Counted from the first letter of the stretch, positions 1 through 6,351 are shown. The stretch: 8,893 bases of DNA from Candidatus Pacearchaeota archaeon CG10_big_fil_rev_8_21_14_0_10_32_14 (GCA_002763085.1 PFCY01000090.1:1-8893); one strand, 5' to 3'. Translations and numbers: made by a program. Notes: generated by a model from the letters alone, not told the origin.

Positions 1-38
1 ACCTTCAAAAAACTTGCGTGCAACACCTCGTATCATTA
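1..38. other. Left flank outside the inverted repeat
   Basis: Short flank lying outside the left inverted repeat. It holds no gene. Two small patterns are visible. One is a near-perfect palindrome, TTGC-GT-GCAA, at 14-23. The other is AACACCTCGTA at 22-32, which recurs with one extra base as AACACCGTCGTA at 38-49, straddling the outer edge of the repeat. Because the right copy of the repeat reaches the last base of the window, it cannot be told whether this flank is unique DNA or part of a longer inverted repeat. Confidence 0.5.
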
Positions 39-98
39 ACACCGTCGTAGTTTAGCTAATTTTTAAGCTTTTTTGGTGCTAAAATGCACTAATCACCT
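39..98 (+). repeat. Left copy of perfect 60-bp terminal inverted repeat
   Basis: Bases 39-98 are the exact reverse complement of 8834-8893 with no mismatch over 60 bp. Identity stops at the inner edge (base 99 is T where the partner predicts A). Inside are the palindrome TTAGCTAA (52-59), the palindrome AAGCTT (65-70), and a small stem GTGC-TAAAAT-GCAC (76-89). Reading inward, the + strand carries T5 at 60-64 and T6 at 69-74, the sort of oligo-T run that can stop archaeal RNA polymerase. The inner edge lies 20 bp from the TATA box of the first gene. The repeat codes for nothing. It could be the end of a mobile or invertible cassette, the terminus of a linear replicon, or one arm of an assembly fold-back. 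Confidence 0.97.
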
Positions 99-118
99 TG
101 TTTCTAATCAATCGTAAC

Positions 119-128
119 TTTTATAAAA
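119..128 (+). promoter_or_regulatory. TATA box of the pilin-LamG gene, leaderless start
   Basis: TTTTATAAAA is a perfect 10-bp palindromic TATA element centred about 26 bp before the ATG at 150. Archaeal transcription normally starts 24-28 bp past the TATA centre, so the mRNA should begin at or next to the start codon. No Shine-Dalgarno sequence precedes the ATG, which agrees with a leaderless message. The ATG inside the box at 128 can be dismissed because that frame reads only three more codons before TAA. Confidence 0.7.
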
Positions 129-149
129 TGGTTTTCCCTTAAGAATAAA

Positions 150-1316
150 ATGCAAAAGAGGGTAAAGAATTTTCTAAAAGATAATAGGGGATTATCTGAA
201 GTTGTTACGACTTTGATTATGGTCTTGCTTGTTATTGTTGCGTTAATGATTGTTTGGGGCGTTGTTGCGAATTTACTTAATTCTAAAAAAGGAGATATTG
301 AAAGCACAAATATTTTTTTGAGTACAGAAGTTTTGTCTGTGACTGCTGGAACTAATCCAAATACTGTTAATATTGTGGCTAAACGAAATCCTGGAGAAGG
401 AAGTGTTACAGGCGTTAAATTTTTATTGTCCGATGGAACAAACACATTCACAACACCAGTTAAATCTGCAATAGGAGAATTTGAAACAAAAACTTATACT
501 GATGTAGAAAAGGGATCACTTGGTGCAATAAAATCCGCAACATTAATTCCGGTAATAGGAACTTCCTCCGGAGATAAAAATAGTAAAACAACTTCAACAA
601 AAACTTTAACTTACGACGAAACAATAGGAACAATAAATAGTGATTTGATTGCATGGTGGAAGTTTGAAGGTGATGCTAAGGATAGTAGTGGGAATACGTT
701 AGATGGAAGTTGTACAGTGGGATCTACTTGTCCAAGCTATGTATCTGGAATCAAAGGACAGGCAGCTAATTTCGATGGAGTTAATGATGCGTTAAATGTG
801 CCTATTACTCGTCCTAATTTCAATAAGTTAAGTATACCTGATGATGTGACAATTCTTATGTGGTTAAATATTAATTCTATTTCTACTGGTTATTCAACAT
901 ATTTAATAGACAAAGGAACTACTTATTGGGGAACGTTTGGAAATTCAAATTATGAATTATACTTTTTTCAATCATTGGGAGGTTCAAGTAAACAAAAGGT
1001 GAGAATGTATTCTTATACTACACTTCCTGCTCCAGCATATGGGATTGATACCTCTGCTCCATCCGACGTTATCCCTTTAAACTCTTGGCAACATATAGGA
1101 TGGAGTTTTGATAAGGATACAGGCGGTGGTTTATTATATGTTAATGGAGCTCCAAAGCCGCCTAAATCTGCAAATGGAAGAACATTAAACACAAACAATT
1201 TACCTCTTTATATTGGAAGTAACCTCCCACTCGACGGTCAGCTCGATGAAGTAATGATTTTCAATCGAGCATTAACACCTGCAGAAATAAAATCAATTTA
1301 TGAAGCAAGCAAATAA
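150..1316 (+). CDS. Archaeal pilin-like protein with C-terminal LamG lectin-like domain
   Basis: The 388-residue protein begins with a basic leader (MQKRVKNFLKDNRG) followed at residue 15 by LSEVV and about 28 hydrophobic residues. This is the class III signal of archaeal type IV pilins, cut by the prepilin peptidase (PibD/EppA type), probably after Gly14; the hydrophobic helix then packs in the pilus core. Residues 45-160 are a Thr/Ser-rich beta-type region. Residues about 164-388 match a concanavalin-A-like LamG fold: an opening LIAWWKFEG, then AANFDGVNDALNVP, a LYVNG strand, and the closing GQLDEVMIFNRALTPAEI. Such domains commonly bind glycans. The start at 150 gives the expected short leader and a leaderless transcript. 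It is the first gene after the left repeat. Inferred role: a minor or tip pilin acting as an adhesin; a membrane-held surface lectin is the alternative. Pilin and LamG calls are firm, the ligand is unknown. Confidence 0.9.
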   Translation: MQKRVKNFLKDNRGLSEVVTTLIMVLLVIVALMIVWGVVANLLNSKKGDIESTNIFLSTEVLSVTAGTNPNTVNIVAKRNPGEGSVTGVKFLLSDGTNTFTTPVKSAIGEFETKTYTDVEKGSLGAIKSATLIPVIGTSSGDKNSKTTSTKTLTYDETIGTINSDLIAWWKFEGDAKDSSGNTLDGSCTVGSTCPSYVSGIKGQAANFDGVNDALNVPITRPNFNKLSIPDDVTILMWLNINSISTGYSTYLIDKGTTYWGTFGNSNYELYFFQSLGGSSKQKVRMYSYTTLPAPAYGIDTSAPSDVIPLNSWQHIGWSFDKDTGGGLLYVNGAPKPPKSANGRTLNTNNLPLYIGSNLPLDGQLDEVMIFNRALTPAEIKSIYEASK

Positions 1317-1319
1317 TTA

Positions 1320-1325
1320 TTTTTT
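1320..1325 (+). terminator. Oligo-T terminator candidate after the pilin-LamG gene
   Basis: A T6 run begins four bases after the TAA stop at 1314-1316. A weak stem AATTG-CAAGA-CAATT follows at 1336-1350. Archaeal intrinsic termination relies chiefly on oligo-T tracts, so this is a reasonable end for the first transcript before the separate promoter at 1365. In so AT-rich a background a T6 run is weak evidence by itself. Confidence 0.4.
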
Positions 1326-1364
1326 ATATACACTCAATTGCAAGACAATTTCATTTCATCAAAA

Positions 1365-1420
1365 CTTTTAAATAACGTTATTTCTTATCTATTTCAGTGT
1401 AGGGTAAATACAAAAGAGGA
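1365..1420 (+). promoter_or_regulatory. TATA box and Shine-Dalgarno of the second gene
   Basis: CTTTTAAATA at 1365-1374 is a typical archaeal TATA element. It predicts a transcription start near 1396 and a leader of about 27 nt before the ATG at 1423. The leader ends in GAGGA (1416-1420), complementary to the 3' end of archaeal 16S rRNA, though only two bases from the ATG, which is short. This supports the ATG at 1423 as the start and an independent transcription unit. Confidence 0.6.
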
Positions 1421-1422
1421 AG

Positions 1423-3342
1423 ATGGCTTATAAGAAATATATCAGAAAAAATGGGAAATTATATGGCCCATATACTTATCACTCTAGAAGAGTTGATGGA
1501 AAAGTCGTCTCAGAATATCACGGTAAAGACGAAAAAAGTTACCTTAATAAATATCAAGTTCCAAAAATTAATTTATCAAAAAATTTAGTTTTAATTGTCA
1601 TAGGAGCATTATTTCTTATTACTATAGGATTATTCGTTTATAACATTTCTATTAAAAATTTAACAGGAAATGTTGCATTAGACTTACAGACAAAATACTC
1701 AGAAAACGAAAACCTCCAAGGAAACTTCATTCTCAAACTAAAAGAAGGAGAATTTGTGCCAGCGAATTCTAAGATAATTATTGATACATCTTCACAAAAA
1801 TATGAGTATATTTTATCCGATTTAGTTGCCAATAATGTATCAACAGGAAATTTTTATATCGAAAATTCACAAATTTCCGGCGCCGGATCGGGCTTTGGAA
1901 AGGAAGGCGTTAAGAAAATCCCCCAAGAATTAACATTTACAATAAAAATTTCGTCTCAAAAAAAATCCGAGGATAAAACAGACACAAAACCGAACGCCAA
2001 TGATTCTCCTAATGAAACACAAAGTAATGATCAACCAGTATCTGATACACCCGCAGACAACGAAACTGCTCAACCAGTTGACACTGTAAACGATGAAACA
2101 ACTAACTCTGATGAAACTGTAAATGATATACCTCAAGATAATACTCAAACTACCACAGATACAACAGGAAATACTGATCAACCCACAAATAACGCAGAAT
2201 CTCAACCAGCGTCTGATACAACCGGAAACTCAAATGGTAATTCAGATAATTCTCCCGCATCAGATTCAACAGGAAACTCAAATGGTAATTCAGATAATTC
2301 TCCTTCATCAGATACAACAATAACTGGAAATATCGTCGGAGGATTTTTAAGAAGTGTTTCAAATTTCTTTTTAGGACTTAATCCATCAAGGGGTTTGACG
2401 GGCCAAGTTTCTTTAGAATTGCAGGACACTATTGACGGCGAAACGTCATCTCAAAATTCTTTCACTTACACATTAGAAGATGGTCAAATTGCTACATTAA
2501 AGGAAGGTAGCGTAAAATTAAAATCTTCGGGAGAATCCATTTCTGATAATGATATTTCCCTTAAACAAAACGGTAATGAAGTGACAATTACAACTGATTA
2601 TTCTTCTTCCGAAAAAGGATATGGATCAGACTACATAACTGAAAATATTGGTGAAGAGTTGACAGTTGATCTAGAATCTCTTAATATTCCTGCAGAAAAA
2701 GGAAAATTAACAATTTCCGTCAACCATGAAGATCAATCCATAGTCTCAGTTTCAAAAGAACTCAACGTACAAGGAAAAATAGAGATTACATCGAATGAAA
2801 CTCAAGTGATTGTAGACCAAAACTCATTCGGATTGACTCCCGGAGAAAGTGAAATTCTTTCATCAACTTTTGAAAATCTCACAATTAAAACAACAAAAGC
2901 AATTTCCGAAAATGACCGCCTTAAATTAAGGTATCAATTAAATAAATACTGGATTGAATATTCATATAACTACGACGGAGATTTATCAAAGATATCAGAT
3001 TTAATTGAAAGGGACAAGTCCAGATGGCTTAAGGATATTGCTCAAGAATTAATAAAAAAACAATCTAAATCCTCTCCTGAAAATATTGATGGTCTTTTAG
3101 AAAATGAATTCAATCTTTCATCAATAAAAACAGTAACAATAATTACTGATGGATCAAATGCTACAACTGAAGATAATATAGTTGAAAATACAAATGAAAC
3201 ACAAGATGAGGCGATTGTATCAGAAAATATCACAACTCAATCTACGAACAACGCAACTCTAAAGGGTAATGAAACAATAATAACTGAGGATCAAGAAGTA
3301 GCTGAAAATAATTCTGTCAAAGAAGTCAATGTAAGTTCTTAA
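1423..3342 (+). CDS. Single-pass surface protein, cytoplasmic N-terminus and glycosylated exterior
   Basis: 639 residues. Residues 1-50 are a basic, Tyr/Gly-rich domain with the signature KYIRKNGKLYGPYTYHSRR, a pattern I associate with short N-terminal domains of archaeal and bacterial proteins of unknown role. A transmembrane helix lies at about 55-73. No cleavage signal is evident, so the N-terminus should be inside and the rest outside. The exterior holds a beta-rich domain starting TGNVALDL (81-178), a Ser/Thr/Asn/Asp/Gln linker (182-300) containing a 16-residue repeat, then a second segment starting TGQVSLEL (326-452) that resembles the first, and a C-terminal region to 639. The last 60 residues contain six N-glycosylation sequons. 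There is no C-terminal anchor. It has its own promoter and stands between the pilin and the regulator. Probably a mucin-like stalk or adhesin; no enzyme motif was seen. Topology is well supported, function is inferred. Confidence 0.85.
   Translation: MAYKKYIRKNGKLYGPYTYHSRRVDGKVVSEYHGKDEKSYLNKYQVPKINLSKNLVLIVIGALFLITIGLFVYNISIKNLTGNVALDLQTKYSENENLQGNFILKLKEGEFVPANSKIIIDTSSQKYEYILSDLVANNVSTGNFYIENSQISGAGSGFGKEGVKKIPQELTFTIKISSQKKSEDKTDTKPNANDSPNETQSNDQPVSDTPADNETAQPVDTVNDETTNSDETVNDIPQDNTQTTTDTTGNTDQPTNNAESQPASDTTGNSNGNSDNSPASDSTGNSNGNSDNSPSSDTTITGNIVGGFLRSVSNFFLGLNPSRGLTGQVSLELQDTIDGETSSQNSFTYTLEDGQIATLKEGSVKLKSSGESISDNDISLKQNGNEVTITTDYSSSEKGYGSDYITENIGEELTVDLESLNIPAEKGKLTISVNHEDQSIVSVSKELNVQGKIEITSNETQVIVDQNSFGLTPGESEILSSTFENLTIKTTKAISENDRLKLRYQLNKYWIEYSYNYDGDLSKISDLIERDKSRWLKDIAQELIKKQSKSSPENIDGLLENEFNLSSIKTVTIITDGSNATTEDNIVENTNETQDEAIVSENITTQSTNNATLKGNETIITEDQEVAENNSVKEVNVSS
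2224..2303 (+). repeat. 48-bp in-frame tandem repeat in the surface-protein linker
   Basis: A 32-bp block at 2224-2255 is repeated exactly at 2272-2303, a 48-bp (16-residue) period encoding GNSNGNSDNSP joined by SDTT/SDST/SDTT. Identity at the DNA level, synonymous positions included, points to recent duplication or copy-number change by slippage or recombination. It lies in the flexible, probably O- or N-glycosylated linker, where length changes would alter the reach of the ectodomain. Confidence 0.9.
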
Positions 3343-3367
3343 TATTATCAAAAGACTTCTCAAAACA

Positions 3368-3413
3368 TTTATATACACTAATAATTATCAGTAGTAATAT
3401 ATACTAGTGTATA
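3368..3413 (+). promoter_or_regulatory. Promoter with 9-bp inverted repeat, likely operator of the wHTH gene
   Basis: Two TATA-like elements are possible: TTTATATA at 3368-3375, giving a leader of about 25 nt, and TAATATATA at 3395-3403, centred 24 bp before the ATG at 3423 and giving a leaderless start. TATACACTA at 3372-3380 is repeated in inverted orientation as TAGTGTATA at 3405-3413, with no mismatch in 9 bp and centres 33 bp apart, about three helical turns. The left arm overlaps the first TATA box and the right arm sits between the second and the start codon. A dimeric repressor bound here would block the promoter. The obvious candidate is the wHTH protein encoded just downstream. Confidence 0.55.
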
Positions 3414-3422
3414 GTTAGAAAA

Positions 3423-3626
3423 ATGGGAAAACTAAATAAAGTTATATCTAAAATAAAAAAAATTCTAGCCGTTGATACTCGGGGATTGACAATACAGGAA
3501 TTATCTAATCAAATTAAAACAACGAGAATTACCACCTCAATTGCTCTTGCAAAATTAGAAGGAGAGGGAACAATAAATGTAAGGATCATTGGAAATTGTA
3601 AATTGCATTATCTTAAAACAAAATGA
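3423..3626 (+). CDS. Small winged helix-turn-helix transcriptional regulator
   Basis: 67 residues, essentially one winged-helix domain. A first helix (about 4-16) is followed by GLTIQELSNQI (21-31), the usual helix 2 of a wHTH. A recognition helix then runs through TTRITTSIALAKLEGEG (33-49), and a beta wing through INVRIIGNCKLHYLKTK (51-67). It fits the general archaeal MarR/TrmB-like wHTH group; no ligand-binding or dimerization extension is present, so it may dimerize through the wHTH itself. Its stop codon overlaps the start of the next gene (ATGA), so the two should be translated from one mRNA by coupling. The inverted repeat just upstream suggests autoregulation. Target set unknown; the fold assignment is confident, the subfamily is not. 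Confidence 0.85.
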   Translation: MGKLNKVISKIKKILAVDTRGLTIQELSNQIKTTRITTSIALAKLEGEGTINVRIIGNCKLHYLKTK

Positions 3627-6298
3627 AGAACAAAACTCTGATTATACTGATGGTTGTTTGTACAATCTTACTTTTAGACCTAGTCCCAGCCCCATTAGGA
3701 ACCTCTACAAATTATGATCTTTTTAGCAAATATGATTATGGTGGAACGGGTAACACGAGCACTTCAAGTTATTCTCAAAGATATATTTCAGGTTTTGAAC
3801 CCGTCTCTCAATATTCAAGTTCAAGTTTTGGAGGAAGACTAGGAATTATGGGAACCGATTTTGCCGATTCAATAATAAATTTAACATATCCATTGAATAA
3901 CGGCATATTTGCAAGAGGTAATGAGAGTTACTCTGGAGAAGATGATTTAGGGATTATTTCAAATACAATAATATTAAGAGCAAAAATTTATGATAAAGCA
4001 ACATCGACGGGAATATCTGATCAGACTTGTTACTTTTACGACAATCTGACGTTATTAGGAAGCTCGTCGTCAAATTCTTCCGGAGACTGCATATTTACCT
4101 ATTACAAATCAGCGCAATCTCTTATAGACAAATTAATTTTCGTAAATTACACTTATAACTCGGGGGCTAAATTAATAAATGAATCACAAGTGAACATTTC
4201 ATTAGAAAAATACGTGATGACTTTAACTGAAGGAGGAACGCATTCTAACGGAAAATATTACAATGGGGAATTAGCATCTTTAACAATAACCGTAAGAAAA
4301 TCTAACACAACAGACACAAGCGTCCTTTATGATGTTGGAAACATTACTGCAGACGCATTGAATAGTGCAGGAACACTGCGTGGAACATTGATATATCCAA
4401 TCAATATAACTAGATCTAGTAAAGGAATATACACAACAAGCATAAACGTCACTTACGGAGCCGGTTCAGATGCATTCATAAAATGGAATATAAAGATTAG
4501 CGATGATAATTCAACATTCATTGGTTCAGCTCTTCACGCAGATATAGGAGTATGTCAAGGAGATTTCGGAGCCTGGAGCACCTGTTCAGCGAGCAGTCAA
4601 AGTAGAAGTGATTCAACAGGATGTACTGAAACGCAAAGTTGTGGTGGAGGCGGTGGAGAAGGAGGAGAGACATGTTCTAATGAATGTACCTCTGGAGAAA
4701 CAGAAGTAAGATGTGTTTCAGACAATACTTTAAGAACAAGAACCTGTGGAAATTATGATAGCGACTCATGTACCGAATGGAATGACGGTAGTTTCAGCGA
4801 TTGTAATACTGGATTTATATGTCAAAGCGCGCAATGCGTTGAAGTAGTTTGTGTAGAAAATTGGCAATGTACATATCCGCAATGTAGTCCGGGCCAACTT
4901 CAAACTTCACCTCCAGAATGCGTCGACTTAAACAGTTGTGGAACAGAAAATGATAAACCAACCGATACAAAACCTTGCGATGAATGTGTAGAAAGTTGGC
5001 AATGCGATTGGACAGAATGTCAAGAAGGAGATACAACCTCAACACCATTTAACTGTGTTGACTCAAATAGTTGTGGAACAGAAAATGATAAACCAGGAAA
5101 CAAACCAGTCTCATGTGAAGAGGCCCTAACAATTCAAACAACTGATAATAAATGTACAAATAAAAAGTTTGTATGTTCTTCATGGAGTATATGTGAAGCA
5201 GATTATTCAATTAACGATATAGTTGAAGGTAAAACATCAGTTAATGGAGTTCAATCAAGATCATGTGAAGATACTTCAAAATGCGCTCCAAACAAAATAG
5301 AAAAAAGATCTTGTAATGCAACAATACCAATAGAAGCGCGTAAAGTCCAATGGTGTGAAGAAGAATATTTAGACATATACGTTCAAGGCACAAATGAATT
5401 AGTAAGTCGAGTGAAAGAGACTGAAATTACTTCAAAGATAAAAAGATTTGACATCGACTTTGTGATAACTGAATTCGTCGGTTATTGTAATTTTTGTTAC
5501 AATGGAATTAAAGACACATCTGAAGAAGATGTAGATTGTGGCGGTCCAAATTGCCAAGTATGTATTCCAAAATACTCGTACTTTGATTGGTTGTTTTATG
5601 TAATTACTGCATCTTGGATAATTTTCTTGCTATTGTTAGTGTTATTCTTCAGAATTAAGAGAGATAAAGATAAAAAAACAATTACTCAAAAAATAAAAGA
5701 GAAGACATTGTCTTTAATAAAGAGAAAAACAGAAAGAAAACCAATCTTTAAAGAATCAATTAAAGAAAAGCAACTTGAGAATTGGTTTGCTGAAAAGTTG
5801 ATTATATTAAGATCATTATTCAGAAGAAAACCATCTCTTCAAACAGGATATAAAGTAATAGAAAAAGAAATAAAAATAAAATCAGATAAAGACAGACTGG
5901 CTGACCTTAAACGAAAGTTAAAGAAATGGAGAAAAGAAGGGTATTACGGAACATATAAACTAGAGACAGAGATCAAAGAATTAGAATATAAACTTGGAAA
6001 AAATAAAAAGAACCCTTTAACTAAAATCAAAGAATATTATAAAGTCAGAAAAGAAAAGAAAAAATTCAAAGCAAAAGAGATTGTCTCCAAACCAAAAATA
6101 AGATTATTTAAAATAAAAAACGACGGTGAAAAAAGACTTAATAAAGAGATTAAGAAAGAGAAGAAGAAAGCGAGAAGAGAAATAAGAAAACAAAAAATTC
6201 TTGATTTGATGAGAAAACTTAAACTGTGGAGAAGAAAGGGTTATTACGGAACGTATAAACTTGAGGAAGAATTAAAGAAACTAAAAAAGATAAAGTGA
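3623..6298 (+). CDS. Cysteine-rich TSP1-like surface protein with basic cytoplasmic tail
   Basis: 891 residues. A signal peptide occupies about 1-26 (MKNKTLIILMVVCTILLLDL). Residues 30-310 are beta-rich with many N-x-S/T sequons and look like Ig-type domains. Residues 311-647 are cysteine-rich: GAWSTCS near 318, a CGNYDSDSC block, two 45-residue six-cysteine repeats starting at C410 and C455 (each with ESWQC/ENWQC and SCGTENDKP), and a final C-x2-C-x-NGIKD...DVDCGG...C motif ending at C647. A single transmembrane helix lies at about 655-676. The remaining 215 residues are inside, very Lys/Arg-rich, and carry the motif W-R-(K/R)-x-GYYGTYKLE twice, with Trp769 and Trp869 exactly 100 residues apart. 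The ATG overlaps the stop of the wHTH gene and has no Shine-Dalgarno, implying coupled translation. TSP1-like repeats commonly mediate protein or glycan adhesion. Likely an adhesin or receptor joined to an internal scaffold; ligand and partner are unproven. Confidence 0.85.
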   Translation: MKNKTLIILMVVCTILLLDLVPAPLGTSTNYDLFSKYDYGGTGNTSTSSYSQRYISGFEPVSQYSSSSFGGRLGIMGTDFADSIINLTYPLNNGIFARGNESYSGEDDLGIISNTIILRAKIYDKATSTGISDQTCYFYDNLTLLGSSSSNSSGDCIFTYYKSAQSLIDKLIFVNYTYNSGAKLINESQVNISLEKYVMTLTEGGTHSNGKYYNGELASLTITVRKSNTTDTSVLYDVGNITADALNSAGTLRGTLIYPINITRSSKGIYTTSINVTYGAGSDAFIKWNIKISDDNSTFIGSALHADIGVCQGDFGAWSTCSASSQSRSDSTGCTETQSCGGGGGEGGETCSNECTSGETEVRCVSDNTLRTRTCGNYDSDSCTEWNDGSFSDCNTGFICQSAQCVEVVCVENWQCTYPQCSPGQLQTSPPECVDLNSCGTENDKPTDTKPCDECVESWQCDWTECQEGDTTSTPFNCVDSNSCGTENDKPGNKPVSCEEALTIQTTDNKCTNKKFVCSSWSICEADYSINDIVEGKTSVNGVQSRSCEDTSKCAPNKIEKRSCNATIPIEARKVQWCEEEYLDIYVQGTNELVSRVKETEITSKIKRFDIDFVITEFVGYCNFCYNGIKDTSEEDVDCGGPNCQVCIPKYSYFDWLFYVITASWIIFLLLLVLFFRIKRDKDKKTITQKIKEKTLSLIKRKTERKPIFKESIKEKQLENWFAEKLIILRSLFRRKPSLQTGYKVIEKEIKIKSDKDRLADLKRKLKKWRKEGYYGTYKLETEIKELEYKLGKNKKNPLTKIKEYYKVRKEKKKFKAKEIVSKPKIRLFKIKNDGEKRLNKEIKKEKKKARREIRKQKILDLMRKLKLWRRKGYYGTYKLEEELKKLKKIK
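4850..5119 (+). repeat. Two 45-residue six-cysteine TSP1-like repeats (135-bp period)
   Basis: Unit 1 is 4850-4984 (C410-E454) and unit 2 is 4985-5119 (C455-E499). The cysteines keep the same spacing, C-x5-C-x4-C-x11-C-x5-C-x12/13-C, with the last spacing one residue longer in unit 2. A 27-bp stretch at 4934-4960 is exactly repeated at 5069-5095. The intervening loops (SPGQLQTSPPE versus QEGDTTSTPFN) have diverged, so the disulfide frame is held while the exposed loop varies. Confidence 0.88.
5897..6298 (+). repeat. Twice-repeated W-x3-GYYGTYKLE module in the cytoplasmic tail
   Basis: Residues 759-788 and 859-888 of the cysteine-rich surface protein are copies of one module: a basic helix (LKRKLKKW / LMRKLKLW), then GYYGTYKLE, then a second charged helix. 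The copies are exactly 100 residues apart; the second ends three residues before the C-terminus. The strict conservation of GYYGTYKLE within otherwise Lys/Arg/Glu low-complexity sequence suggests a small folded helical hairpin under selection, possibly a docking site. Confidence 0.8.
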
Positions 6299-6304
6299 GG
6301 GAAG

Positions 6305-6346
6305 TTTTTTAAACAAAACAATCATAATATTATTATGAAAAGAGGT
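6305..6346 (+). promoter_or_regulatory. Promoter, palindromic leader and Shine-Dalgarno of the coiled-coil gene
   Basis: TTTTTTAAAC at 6305-6314 serves as a TATA element, and its T6 may also end the upstream transcript seven bases after the TGA stop. Transcription should start near 6335, leaving a leader of about 17 nt with GAGGT at 6342-6346, five bases before the ATG at 6352: the best Shine-Dalgarno in the window. CATAATATTATTATG at 6323-6337 is an inverted repeat (arms CATAAT/ATTATG, 3-bp spacer) that sits over the predicted start site and could be an operator. Confidence 0.6.
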
Positions 6347-6351
6347 CAAAA

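Noticed and set aside
39..65. tRNA-like start: ACCGTCG-TA-GTTTAGC resembles an acceptor strand plus D-arm (box A like), in both repeats
   Set aside because: No anticodon arm, T-arm or matching 3' acceptor strand follows within 100 bases, and the sequence turns into T-rich repeat. At most a remnant or chance match.
128..141. Earlier ATG for the pilin gene at 128
   Set aside because: It lies inside the TATA box and its frame ends after ATG GTT TTC CCT at TAA.
104..451. Minus-strand open frame of 115 codons over the pilin gene, and similar minus-strand frames elsewhere
   Set aside because: They lie opposite well-supported genes, show no domain or promoter, and have the composition expected of a shadow frame.
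2224..2303. CRISPR-like spaced repeats
   Set aside because: Repeats and spacers are in frame within a low-complexity protein linker, with only two full copies and no cas genes.
2123..2323. Overlapping + frame rich in Gln and Ile within the second gene
   Set aside because: It is the shifted reading of the repetitive linker, with no ribosome-binding site of its own.
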